A stretch of 64,000 nucleotides of DNA, from assembly GCF_030269515.1 (NCBI RefSeq), contig NZ_BSTM01000002.1, positions 372,001-436,000 of the forward strand. Reading direction: 5' to 3'. How positions within the stretch are numbered: the first letter of the stretch is position 1; the number at the start of each line of letters is the position of its first letter. The notes under the pieces were generated by a model, which had not been told where the DNA came from, made no database searches, and saw only the letters and a program-made list of their open reading frames with translations. Both the position numbers and the translations under genes were made by a program. Origin of the DNA: Actinomadura sp. NBRC 104412 (GTDB lineage: Bacteria; Actinomycetota; Actinomycetes; Streptosporangiales; Streptosporangiaceae). Below, in pieces: positions 44,151 to 53,301 of the stretch.

Positions 44151-44584
44151 GGCGGCCTGCGTCCTTCCCACGGGGTACTGAGCACCACCGTGGTGCGGGT
44201 CGCGACGTTGGCCTTGGCGCGGATCTGCTGCAGCAGCTCCTCCAGTTCGTTGGGTGAACCCACCCGCACCTTCAGGATGTAGCTCTCCTCGCCCGCGACC
44301 GAATGGCACGCCTCGATCGCGGCCAGGTCGGCCAGCCGGTCGGGGGCGTCGTCCGGCGCGGCCGGGTCGATCGGCTTGATCGACACGAACGCGGTGAGCG
44401 GCAGCCCGATCCGCTCGTTGTCCAGCTGTGCGGTGAACCCCTTGATGACGCCGCGCTTCTGCAGCCGCCGCACCCGCTGGTGCACGGCCGACACCGACAG
44501 GCCGGTCTCCTTGGCCAGATCGGTGTAGCTCATCCGGCCGTCGTCGGCCAGCAGCGCCATGATCTGACGATCGATCTCCTCCAC
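44144..44584 (-). CDS. Lrp/AsnC-family transcriptional regulator
   Basis: The 146-residue product has the AsnC-type helix-turn-helix (IDRQIMALLADDGRMSYTDLAKETGLSVSAVHQRVRRL) at the N-terminus. The RAM effector domain follows (TAFVSIKPID, EACHSVAGEESYILKVRV). Such regulators respond to amino acids. The gene lies 5 kb from the lysine genes, so a link to them can be suspected but not shown. Its stop codon falls inside the tandem repeats listed separately. Confidence 0.9.
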   Translation of the reverse strand: MEEIDRQIMALLADDGRMSYTDLAKETGLSVSAVHQRVRRLQKRGVIKGFTAQLDNERIGLPLTAFVSIKPIDPAAPDDAPDRLADLAAIEACHSVAGEESYILKVRVGSPNELEELLQQIRAKANVATRTTVVLSTPWEGRRPPL

Positions 44585-44607
44585 CCCGGAAATCTAGCGT
44601 GTGCCGG

Positions 44608-45747
44608 TCATGGCGTGGGCCGGATTTCCGGCCCGCTCCGGCGGGGCGCGGCGCCGCGCGGCGGCGGCCCGCAGCTACCTCTGATCACCAGTTCGGACGG
44701 CAGCAGGACGGGCCCGCCGCCGCCCCTTCGCGGACGTTCGCGCACGGCCCGTTCCGCGGGCGCGCGGCCCGCCTGCGCCGGCCGCCGGGACGCCCGGTCC
44801 CGCGCCAGCAGCTCGCAGGCGCGATAGCCGATGTCGTGGCCGGGACGGGCGAGCGCGGTGAGCGGCGGGTCGCACAGCTCGGCCCAGGGAACGTCGTCGA
44901 CCATGGCGATGGACACGTCGGCGGGCACGCGAAGGTCGAGCTCGCGGGCCACCAGCACGGCGGCCTCGCCGAGCAGGTGCCCGGCCGCCAGCACCGCGGT
45001 GACGCCGCCCGCCGGGTCGCGCCGCTGCAGCAGCCCGGCCGCGGCGGCATAGGCGGCGTCGCGCTCATGCCGGGCCGCGACCATCAGGTCCTCATCCACC
45101 GCGACGCCCAGGGCGCGCAGCGTGTCCCGGAACGCGCGCTCGCGCACCTCGACCGGGCCGCCGGGCGGCGCGCCGGGCAGCGCGGCGCCGAGGAAGGCGA
45201 TGCGCCGGTGCCCGAGCCCGACCAGGTACTCGGTGAGGGTCCGCACCCCGGCGCGGTCGTCGGCCAGGACCGCCGGGACGCCGGGCAGGCCGGGCAGCAC
45301 CCGGTCGGCGAACACCACCCCGGCGCCGACGCGGGCGGCCGAGTGCCAGGCCGCCGTGTCCCCGGCGGGAACGGCGATGATCCCGTCCACCCGCTGCTCG
45401 GCGAGGCGGTCCACGATCTCGGCCTCGCGGGAGGGGTCGCCGTGCGCGGCGTCCACGATCACGTGCTCGCCCAGGCTGCGCGCGCACGACAGCACCCCGG
45501 CGACCAGCTCGGCGTAGAAGGGGTCGGTGACGTCGGGGACGACCACGCCGATGCCGCCGCCGCGCCGCAGTTTCAGCCCGCGGCCCAGGGCGCTGGGCCG
45601 GTAATCCAGCTCGCGCGCCGCGGCCAGGACGCGTTCGCGGGTCTCGGCGCCGACCGACCCCGTCCCGGAGAACACCCGGGACACGGTGGCGATGCCCACC
45701 CCGGCCGCCGCCGCCACGTCCTTGATCGTCGCCGCCCGTTCCGTCAC
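44608..45747 (-). CDS. LacI-family transcriptional regulator
   Basis: The 379-residue product starts at a GTG and has the LacI DNA-binding headpiece (ATIKDVAAAAGVGIATVSRVFSG, then hinge RPSALGRGLKL). A sugar-binding domain follows (GIGVVVPDVTDPFYAELVAGV, ADDRAGVRTLTEYLVGLGHRRIAFLG). It is divergent from msiK. Two identical 14-bp palindromes of the LacI type lie in the 124-base gap, so control of msiK and of itself is very likely. The C-terminal 40 residues are Arg/Pro-rich and atypical. Confidence 0.9.
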   Translation of the reverse strand: MTERAATIKDVAAAAGVGIATVSRVFSGTGSVGAETRERVLAAARELDYRPSALGRGLKLRRGGGIGVVVPDVTDPFYAELVAGVLSCARSLGEHVIVDAAHGDPSREAEIVDRLAEQRVDGIIAVPAGDTAAWHSAARVGAGVVFADRVLPGLPGVPAVLADDRAGVRTLTEYLVGLGHRRIAFLGAALPGAPPGGPVEVRERAFRDTLRALGVAVDEDLMVAARHERDAAYAAAAGLLQRRDPAGGVTAVLAAGHLLGEAAVLVARELDLRVPADVSIAMVDDVPWAELCDPPLTALARPGHDIGYRACELLARDRASRRPAQAGRAPAERAVRERPRRGGGGPVLLPSELVIRGSCGPPPRGAAPRRSGPEIRPTP

Positions 45748-45776
45748 CGCGCCATCTTCCCACGACCGGCGTTTTC

Positions 45777-45790
45777 TGGAAACGTTTCCA
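45777..45790. promoter_or_regulatory. LacI-type operator 1
   Basis: TGGAAACGTTTCCA is a perfect 14-bp palindrome with the central CG typical of LacI-family sites. It lies 30 bases upstream of the regulator start, next to TTGACT (45796-45801), a -35 candidate for msiK. Confidence 0.82.
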
Positions 45791-45839
45791 TGGTGTTGAC
45801 TCCCCCCATAAGCGATGTGCCCTTGTGGGCATGAGGCGA

Positions 45840-45853
45840 TGGAAACGTTTCCA
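45840..45853. promoter_or_regulatory. LacI-type operator 2
   Basis: The same 14 bases recur exactly, 63 bases centre to centre from operator 1, or six helical turns. It lies 18 bases before the msiK start. The two sites bracket the promoter and could be joined by a DNA loop. Confidence 0.82.
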
Positions 45854-45871
45854 AGCGAAGGGGATCCTGGC

Positions 45872-47113
<1,242 letters not shown>

Positions 47114-47235
47114 CCGAGGCCCCGTCCACGACCGGCCACGACCGGCCACGACCCGGCCATGACCCGGGCGGCGCCCCGGATGCGGCGACTCCTCCACGGT
47201 CGCGTCACGAGGCGCCGCCCGTCCCCCTGCCCGGG

Positions 47236-48360
47236 TCAGCCGACGATGACGACGCCGCGCTCGGTGGCGTTCATGCGCTCGAAGCCGTTATCGGTGCACA
47301 CGACGATGTCCTCGATGCGGGCGCCGTGCGGGCCCGCGTAGATGCCCGGTTCGACGGAGAAGGCCATGCCGGGCTCCAGCGGCTCGGTGTTGCCCGCGAC
47401 GATGTAGGGGTCCTCGTGGGTCTCCAGGCCGATGCCGTGCCCGGTGCGGTGGAAGAAGTGCTCCCCGTGCCCGGCGGCCGCGATGAGGTCCCGGGCGGCG
47501 GCGTCCACCGCCTCGGGCGTGACACCGGGCCGCACCGCCTGGCAGGACGCCTCCTGCGCCTCGCGCAGCACCTCGTAGTACGCGGTGTAGTCGGCCGGCG
47601 GGGTGCCCACGCAGTAGTTGCGGGTGGAGTCGGAGCAGTAGCCGCTGGGCATCGTCCCGCCGATGTCCACCACGACCGGCTCGCCGGGACGGATCGTCCG
47701 GTCGGTGGGCTCGGCGTGCGGGTTGGCGCCGTTGGGTCCCGACCCGACGATGACGAAGTCGACGCTCACATGGCCCTCGTCCAGGATGGCGTCGGCGATG
47801 TCGCGCGCCACCTCCTTCTCCGTGCGGCCGGGCTTGAGGAACCCGGGGACGCGCCTGTGCACCCGGTCGATGGCCGCGCCCGCCTCGCGCAGGGCCGCGA
47901 CCTCGGCGGGGCTCTTGCGGATCCGCAGCTCCCGCATCACAGCCCCGGCCGCGACCTGCTCGGCGCCGGGCAGCGCCGCGCGGAACCGCAGCGCCATCGC
48001 CGCCCACATCCGGTCGGCGACCGCCACCCTGGCCCGCTCCCCCCTGGCCTTGGCCTGGGTGAGCCGTGCGGCCACCAGCGCGTAGGGGTCGTCGGTCTCG
48101 TCCCAGGGCACCAGTTCCACGCCGAGCGCGCCCGCCGGGGACTCCTGCGCGGCGGGCAGCTCCAGGCGCGGCACCACCAGGAACGGCTCGCCGCCCGCCG
48201 GGACCGCCAGGCAGGTCAGCCGCTCCAGCGCCCGCGCGTCGTAGCCGGTCACGTACCGCAGGTCGGGGCCCGGCGTCAGCAGCAGGGCGTCCAGGCCCGC
48301 CTTCTCGGCCGCCTCCCGCACGCGCGCGACCCGCTCACGCGGATACAACTCCGTCGTCAC
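47236..48360 (-). CDS. M24-family aminopeptidase (PepE/Xaa-Pro type)
   Basis: The 374-residue product has an N-terminal creatinase-like domain and a pita-bread metallopeptidase domain. The two-metal ligands are visible: Asp in VVDIGGTMPSGYCSDSTRN, His in HRTGHGIGLETHEDPY, and Glu in FSVEPGIY and ARIEDIVV. It cleaves Xaa-Pro peptides in the cytoplasm. The GTG at 48360 has GGAGAC before it. With the divergent exonuclease gene it reproduces the Rv2089c/Rv2090 pair of M. tuberculosis. Confidence 0.92.
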   Translation of the reverse strand: MTTELYPRERVARVREAAEKAGLDALLLTPGPDLRYVTGYDARALERLTCLAVPAGGEPFLVVPRLELPAAQESPAGALGVELVPWDETDDPYALVAARLTQAKARGERARVAVADRMWAAMALRFRAALPGAEQVAAGAVMRELRIRKSPAEVAALREAGAAIDRVHRRVPGFLKPGRTEKEVARDIADAILDEGHVSVDFVIVGSGPNGANPHAEPTDRTIRPGEPVVVDIGGTMPSGYCSDSTRNYCVGTPPADYTAYYEVLREAQEASCQAVRPGVTPEAVDAAARDLIAAAGHGEHFFHRTGHGIGLETHEDPYIVAGNTEPLEPGMAFSVEPGIYAGPHGARIEDIVVCTDNGFERMNATERGVVIVG

Positions 48361-48519
48361 ACCCGTCTCCTGTCCTCTGCACCTGTCGTATCTGTTCGTG
48401 TCCGGCCATCGTCTGCACTCTTTCTCGCGTGCATCTGTCGTACCGGTGTCCGCACACCGCATCCTCGTGCATGCCGCGGCGGGCGCGAAATGACGGGGTG
48501 GCGTGGGACGATGTGCGGC

Positions 48520-49443
48520 ATGAGCGGGCTGATGCTGCTGGACACGCCGTCGCTGTACTTCCGCGCCTTCTTCGGCGTGCCCGAATCGGTCACCGCGCCC
48601 GACGGGACGCCGGTGAACGCGGTGCGCGGCCTGGTCGACATGATCGCGCGGCTGGTCCAGGACCGCCGGCCCGAGCGGCTGGTGTGCTGCATGGACGCCG
48701 ACTGGCGCCCGGCGTTCCGGGTCGCGGCGCTGCCGTCCTACAAGGCGCACCGGGTCGCGCCCGACGGCGGCGACCAGACCCCGGACGCGCTGGAGGCGCA
48801 GCTCCCGCTCATCGACGCGGTGCTGAAGGCGTTCGGACTGGCCATCGCCGGCGTGGCCGGGTACGAGGCCGACGACGTGATCGGCACGCTGGCGGTGCGG
48901 GGCGCGCGGCACGGCCCGGTCGACGTGGTCACCGGCGACCGCGACCTGTTCCAGCTCGTGGACGAGCGCGGCCCCGTCCAGGTCCTGTACACCGCGCGGG
49001 GCATCCGCAACCTGCAAGTGATGGGCGAGAAGGAGGTCGCGGACAAGTACGGCATCCCCGGCCGCGGCTACGCCGACTACGCGACGCTGCGCGGTGATCC
49101 CAGCGACGGGCTGCCGGGCGTGCCGGGCATCGGCGACAAGACCGCCGCGGCGCTGGTGACCAGGTTCGGGTCGCTGGAGGGGATCCTGGAGGCGCTGGAG
49201 GCGGGCACGCAGGAGGGCTTCCCGCCGGGCGCGCGCCGCCGGATGGAGGCGGCGCACGAGTATCTGGCGGCGGCGCGGACGGTGGTGCGGGTGGTGACCG
49301 ACATCGACGACCCGGCGTTGCGGGAGCTGGACGACCGGCTGCCCTCCACGCCGCGCGACCCGGAGGCGCTGGTGGCGCTGGCCGACGAGTGGGCGCTGTC
49401 GGGCCCGGTCAACCGGCTGCTCAACGCACTGGCCGCGCCCTGA
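48520..49443 (+). CDS. 5'-3' exonuclease (PolI N-terminal type)
   Basis: The 307-residue nuclease is like the 5' nuclease domain of DNA polymerase I without the polymerase. It has LLDTPSLYFRAFFG, CMDADWRPAFRV, the metal-binding GYEADDVIGTLA and TGDRDLFQLV, and the helix-hairpin-helix GVPGIGDKTAAALV. It probably removes RNA primers or flaps. An ATG three codons earlier (48511) is an alternative start; neither has a clear Shine-Dalgarno sequence. The gene matches Rv2090 in family and position. Confidence 0.92.
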   Translation: MSGLMLLDTPSLYFRAFFGVPESVTAPDGTPVNAVRGLVDMIARLVQDRRPERLVCCMDADWRPAFRVAALPSYKAHRVAPDGGDQTPDALEAQLPLIDAVLKAFGLAIAGVAGYEADDVIGTLAVRGARHGPVDVVTGDRDLFQLVDERGPVQVLYTARGIRNLQVMGEKEVADKYGIPGRGYADYATLRGDPSDGLPGVPGIGDKTAAALVTRFGSLEGILEALEAGTQEGFPPGARRRMEAAHEYLAAARTVVRVVTDIDDPALRELDDRLPSTPRDPEALVALADEWALSGPVNRLLNALAAP

Positions 49444-49595
49444 GCCGCCGCCGTGCGCACGCGCCCGGCACACGTCACGGTGCTGTCACCGGTGCGGTCA
49501 CCGGGCCGGTCACGGGGTGGCACCGGGCGATCGCGGGGCGGCACTGACCGGCCCTCGGGCGCCGAGAATTCCGGGCGGAGGGGGACGGAGAGGTC

Positions 49596-49982
49596 GTGAA
49601 TGTGTCAGATGACGCAGACAGGCCGCTCGTGGAGGCGCACGATCCTGATCAATATCGGGTTTCCTGGGAGATGTGGATCACACGAACGCGCGGCGACCGG
49701 AACGCCCCGCGCCTCGCCCCCGGCCGGCGCGGCGGCGCCTTCCGGGGCCTGCGCATGAGCGGGCCGGTGCCCGCGGCACTGGGCCTCACCGCCCCACTCC
49801 CCCCAAATGCCGCGGGCACCGGCTCAGATCGCAGCCCCAACGACCGACCTGCCCGGCATAGGCGGCATTCCCCGGGCGACGCGCGCCGGCCGACCGGGGG
49901 CCGTGCCGCCAGGCCACCGGAGTCAGTTTCGCCCCGACCCGCGAGCCCTCCACCGAGGGCCCAGGAAACGGACCACCCGTGA
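49596..49982 (+). CDS. Possible short leader ORF before the Crp/Fnr gene
   Basis: GGAGAGG lies just before a GTG that opens a 128-residue frame whose end overlaps the start of the Crp/Fnr gene. The first 40 residues (MNVSDDADRPLVEAHDPDQY) look like protein. The rest is Arg/Pro-rich and covers a 16-bp inverted repeat, so the frame may be chance. A leader peptide coupled to the regulator gene is possible. Confidence 0.3.
   Translation: MNVSDDADRPLVEAHDPDQYRVSWEMWITRTRGDRNAPRLAPGRRGGAFRGLRMSGPVPAALGLTAPLPPNAAGTGSDRSPNDRPARHRRHSPGDARRPTGGRAARPPESVSPRPASPPPRAQETDHP
49763..49823. repeat. 16-bp inverted repeat upstream of the Crp/Fnr gene
   Basis: GCCGGTGCCCGCGGCA (49763-49778) and its exact complement (49808-49823) flank a C-rich 29-base loop, about 155 bases before the regulator start. 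As an RNA hairpin it could act as an attenuator; as DNA it could bind a dimeric regulator. Confidence 0.65.
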
Positions 49983-50722
49983 CGGAAAGGAACGCACCGC
50001 CGTACAACAGCGGCCCCAACGGACACGGCCCCAACGGCCGGCAGGGATTCTGGTACGCCCTGGACGACGCGCAGCGCGCCGCGCTGCGCGAGGTGTCGCG
50101 CCCGCGCCTGTACGCGGCCAAGCGCCCGCTGTGCTACCAGGGCGAGCAGTCCGACCACATCGTCATCATCGAGAGCGGCTGGGCCAAGGTGACCTCCTCC
50201 ACCGAGGACGGCCACGACGTGGTGCTCGCCGTGCGCGGGCCCGGCGACCTGGTCTGCGAGAGCGCGGTGCTGGGCGGCCGGCACCGTTCGGCGACGGTCA
50301 CGGCGCTGAGCCCGGTACGCGGCCTGGTGGTGCCGGCCGCGCGCTTCACCGGGTTCCTGGACGCCAACGCCGCGGTGTGGAGGCTGGTCAGCAACACCTT
50401 CGTGGACCGTCTCGACGCCGCCGACCGGCGCCTTCAGGCGCATGTGGCGGCCAAAGGCGCGCAGCGGCTGGCGCTGCTGCTGTCCAACCTGGCCGAGCTG
50501 TCGGCCCGGCACGTGCCGCCCTCCGCGGACGGCAGCATCGAGATCGCGCCGCCGCTGTCGCAGGAGGAGCTGGGAAGCTGGATGGACGCCTCCCGTGAGA
50601 CGGTCGCCCGCGCGCTGAACACGCTGCGCCGGAGCGGCCTGGTGCGCACCGGATGGCGTCGCGTCACCGTGGTCGACCTGCCCCGGCTGCGCGCCTACGC
50701 CGACGACCCCTCGTCGTCCTGA
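49979..50722 (+). CDS. Crp/Fnr-family transcriptional regulator
   Basis: The 247-residue product has a cyclic-nucleotide-binding-like beta-roll at residues 25-140 (LCYQGEQSDHIVIIESGWAKV, GDLVCESAVLGGRHRSATV). A helix-turn-helix of the Crp type is at the C-terminus (LSQEELGSWMDASRETVARALNTLRRSGLV). The residues around the roll do not include the usual RSAALLA cAMP contacts in full; RSATV replaces them, so the ligand is uncertain. The Asn/Gly-rich N-terminus is a low-complexity extension. A strong hairpin follows the stop. Confidence 0.9.
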   Translation: MTERNAPPYNSGPNGHGPNGRQGFWYALDDAQRAALREVSRPRLYAAKRPLCYQGEQSDHIVIIESGWAKVTSSTEDGHDVVLAVRGPGDLVCESAVLGGRHRSATVTALSPVRGLVVPAARFTGFLDANAAVWRLVSNTFVDRLDAADRRLQAHVAAKGAQRLALLLSNLAELSARHVPPSADGSIEIAPPLSQEELGSWMDASRETVARALNTLRRSGLVRTGWRRVTVVDLPRLRAYADDPSSS

Positions 50723-50728
50723 GCGCCG

Positions 50729-50765
50729 CCCGGCGGCCGGCCCCGGAACGAGGCCGGCCGCCGGG
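50729..50765. terminator. 14-bp perfect hairpin, bidirectional
   Basis: Bases 50729-50742 pair exactly with 50752-50765 around a 9-base loop. It begins six bases after the Crp/Fnr stop and ends seven bases before the stop of the small membrane protein on the other strand. Confidence 0.75.
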
Positions 50766-50772
50766 CCGCGGG

Positions 50773-50970
50773 TCAGCGGCGGGTGGCGCGGCGGCGGTTC
50801 CACGCGCGCCCGCGCCAGTCGGCGCTGCCGCCGACCCCGGCCAGGTGCAGCGCGATGAGCAGAAGCCCCACCGTGACCAGGGTCTGGTAGTCGAACGGGT
50901 CGGTGGCGACGTCGGCCAGGTCGAACAGCAGTGCCAGGCCGAAGACGATCGCCGCGAGGATCGCGAGCAT
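50773..50970 (-). CDS. Small two-span membrane protein
   Basis: The 65-residue product has two hydrophobic segments (MLAILAAIVFGLALLFDLAD and LVTVGLLLIALHLAGV) joined by a short acidic loop. Its cytoplasmic tail is Arg-rich. GGGAGG lies about eight bases upstream. Similar tiny membrane proteins occur widely in actinomycetes without known function. Confidence 0.72.
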   Translation of the reverse strand: MLAILAAIVFGLALLFDLADVATDPFDYQTLVTVGLLLIALHLAGVGGSADWRGRAWNRRRATRR

Positions 50971-51104
50971 CGGGGGGACCTCCCTTGCGCGAGGTGGTGC
51001 GCGGTTGCCCCTGCCCGATGTCCCCGGAGCGGCGTTTCAAACCACGCCTTCTTTTCCGGACGCGCGGCAATTACCGTCGCCACGGCGGGCGGCAGCGGAG
51101 CGGC

Positions 51105-51764
51105 TCAGGCGGCCGGGTCGATCCTCAGGTCGCGGCCGAGGTCGGCGGTGACGGCGGCGTTGAGGCGGTAGGCGCGCTTGACCTCGGCGATGATCCGGGC
51201 GCGTTCGGCCCGGTCCCAGGGGGCGTCGTCCAGGAGGGCGCGGTAGCGGTCCTTGTAGGTCTTCGGTTTGCCGGGGAAGCGGTAGAAGCGGACGCCGTCG
51301 TCCCCGGCGGCCAGCCCGAAATTCTTGCGGACCTGCACGCCGATGTACTGCCCGCCGGACAGGTCGCCCAGGTAACGGGTGTAGTGGTGGGCGACGAAGC
51401 CGCCGGGCCAGCCGAAGCAGACCTCGCGCAGCCGTGCGCAGTAGCGGCGCGTGGCCTCCACGGTGGTGAGCCGGTCGCGCCAGGCGGGCCCGTACAGGTA
51501 GGCCAGGTCGGCTTCGAGGGCCTCGCGCCTGCGCAGCCCGTCCATGATGAACGGCCCGGCGACCGGGTCGGCGGCCATCGCGTCGGCGGCCCGTTCCAGC
51601 AGGTCGTAGACGGGGTGGAGCTGGGCGACCAGCGCGGCGTACTCCTCGCGGCCCAGCCGGCCGTCGAACAGCGCGGTCATGTACGGGGAGCCCTCGTTGT
51701 CGCCGTGGTCGCTCCAGGTGGCCTCGCGCAGTTCCGCGGCGAATCCCCGGCCGGGGCGGCTCAT
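51105..51764 (-). CDS. hmuO: Heme oxygenase (HmuO type)
   Basis: The 219-residue enzyme opens heme to biliverdin, releasing iron and carbon monoxide. His20 in ATWSDHGDNE is at the position of the heme-ligating proximal His of HmuO. The distal helix carries the flexible GDLSGGQ motif at YLGDLSGGQYIG. Both key features are present and the length is normal. AGGAGG lies nine bases before the ATG. Its own promoter region contains two CCGAC-N5-GTCGG dyads, and the DUF2470 gene lies directly upstream. Confidence 0.94.
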   Translation of the reverse strand: MSRPGRGFAAELREATWSDHGDNEGSPYMTALFDGRLGREEYAALVAQLHPVYDLLERAADAMAADPVAGPFIMDGLRRREALEADLAYLYGPAWRDRLTTVEATRRYCARLREVCFGWPGGFVAHHYTRYLGDLSGGQYIGVQVRKNFGLAAGDDGVRFYRFPGKPKTYKDRYRALLDDAPWDRAERARIIAEVKRAYRLNAAVTADLGRDLRIDPAA

Positions 51765-51793
51765 CGCGGCTCCCTCCTGTCGGTCCGGCTTTT

Positions 51794-51831
51794 CCGACGC
51801 ACCGTCGGCTACTTTACCGACAGAGCGTCGG
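51794..51831. promoter_or_regulatory. Twin CCGAC-N5-GTCGG operators before hmuO
   Basis: Two 15-bp dyads, 51794-51808 and 51817-51831, have identical arms and lie 23 bases apart. Their outer flanks TTCCGACGC and GCGTCGGAA make the whole 42 bases symmetric. The form is typical of TetR-family operators bound by two dimers. The sites overlap the only place for an hmuO promoter. Confidence 0.8.
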
Positions 51832-51847
51832 AAACAACACGGTGATC

Positions 51848-52171
51848 TCAGTGACCCTCGGGCGCGGCGATGCCCAGCGACTCCCGCGCCTCGGTGGCCA
51901 TGCGGACGACCTCGTGCCGCACCTGGGCGCGCTCGGTGAGCCGCCGGCTCCAGGGGATCCGGACGGGGACGTCGTGGCCGTCGACGGTGGCCACGAAGTC
52001 GATGCCGTCGGCGTCCAGGCCGCTCATCCGCGCCCTGCCCGCGTCCGGGCGCCCGCCGAGGGCCCGGCAGATGAGGAGGCAGTCCTGCGCGTGGTCCTCG
52101 TTCATGTGCCGCGCTATCTGACGCACCACCTCCTCGCCGAAGGGGTCGCCCGCGGAGTCTCCCTCGCCCAT
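51848..52171 (-). CDS. DUF2470 (HugZ C-terminal-like) protein
   Basis: The 107-residue product is a stand-alone DUF2470 domain: EEVVRQIARHMNEDHAQDCLLICRAL, then MSGLDADGIDFVATVDG and VPVRIPWSRRLTER. In HugZ-type heme-degrading proteins this domain follows the split-barrel domain and binds heme through a His in the HMNEDHA region. Location next to hmuO supports a role in heme handling. GAGGA five bases before the ATG at 52171 sets the start. Confidence 0.87.
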   Translation of the reverse strand: MGEGDSAGDPFGEEVVRQIARHMNEDHAQDCLLICRALGGRPDAGRARMSGLDADGIDFVATVDGHDVPVRIPWSRRLTERAQVRHEVVRMATEARESLGIAAPEGH

Positions 52172-52318
52172 ACTTGTCCTCATCTCTCACCCGTGCCCCT
52201 CCCTTTACGGTAGGGGCGCATCCACGATTGAACCTTGCCCGGATCGCGGCCCGTACAACGGGGCAGGCCCGCGACTCTCGGCTGGCGATGGGGGGCTTGA
52301 TTTGGGTTCGGGTCTTCG

Positions 52319-53293
52319 ATGACCGGGCCGGACGGGACCGGGGACGCCGCAGGCGACCTGTGGGTCCGGCTTCTGGGCGCGCTGGAACGCCCCTGCCCCG
52401 TGTGCGGGGGCGCCGGTCGCATGCGCAGCCGCGAATGGCGCGCGTGGCGTGCCCGGACCGACGAGCTGGTACGGGTGGTGGAGGCGGCCCGCCGCGCCGC
52501 GACCATGCCCGCCGGGGACGGTGCCCCTCTAGCCCCTTCCGCCCCTTCCGCGCCGCCCGAGATCGGCGCGGTGAATCGGGGCAACGGCGGCCCGTCCCAG
52601 CGTGACCCCTACGACACCGACCCCTACCGGACGGCGCCCTACGCCCCCGGCCCGTCACAGACCGACCCCTACCCCGGCGACTCCTCCAAGGACGACTGGT
52701 ACGCCGACGACCGGTATCCCGACGACCGTTACCCCGACGACCGGTACGAGCCCGACCCGTACCCCATCGACGGCGACGACTTCTACGACGGGGAGATCGA
52801 CCCGGGCGAGGGCATGTTGCGCGCGCTCGTGGCGCGGGCGGGCAGGCAACCGGTGCCTCGGCTACCGGACGAGGAGGAGAGCCCCCCTCCCCCGAAGCCG
52901 GTGCCCGACAACCGCCCGGCCCGTCCCGCGACGGGCCCGCAGCCCACGGTGCCGATCACGGCCAGCAACCCGCCGCAGCCCCAGGGGCCGCCCGCCGCGA
53001 TCGTGTCGGCGTTGGACCGCGCCATCAACGAGCACATCAGGGCGCGCCCGACGGGCCCCGAGGTGGTGCCGTGCGAGGAGTGCCGGGGCACCGGGCGGAC
53101 GCTCTCCGAGGCGGGCGTGGGACTGACGCGGTTCCTGAAGCGGTACGGCCTGGTGTGGGCCGACCCCGGCATGAACGGGCAGGGTTCCAACGGGCAGCCC
53201 ATGAATGGGCAGGGTGTCAACGGCCGTGGCTTGAACGGTCAGGGCGTGCCGCCCGTACAGCGCAGGGACGGCCCCTTTCCCCCATCCGCGTGA
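52319..53293 (+). CDS. Disordered protein with two split DnaJ-type half-fingers
   Basis: The 324-residue product carries CPVCGGAG near residue 26 and CEECRGTG near residue 246, each one CxxCxGxG repeat of the DnaJ zinc finger. A DnaJ finger needs two repeats to hold one zinc, so the halves may pair across the 200 disordered residues between them. That middle includes a DDRYP repeat encoded by three 15-bp units at 52706-52750. The C-terminus has NGQG repeats. It overlaps the next gene by a possible GTGA. I know no characterised homologue. Confidence 0.7.
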   Translation: MTGPDGTGDAAGDLWVRLLGALERPCPVCGGAGRMRSREWRAWRARTDELVRVVEAARRAATMPAGDGAPLAPSAPSAPPEIGAVNRGNGGPSQRDPYDTDPYRTAPYAPGPSQTDPYPGDSSKDDWYADDRYPDDRYPDDRYEPDPYPIDGDDFYDGEIDPGEGMLRALVARAGRQPVPRLPDEEESPPPPKPVPDNRPARPATGPQPTVPITASNPPQPQGPPAAIVSALDRAINEHIRARPTGPEVVPCEECRGTGRTLSEAGVGLTRFLKRYGLVWADPGMNGQGSNGQPMNGQGVNGRGLNGQGVPPVQRRDGPFPPSA

Positions 53294-53301
53294 GGGCAGA
53301 C

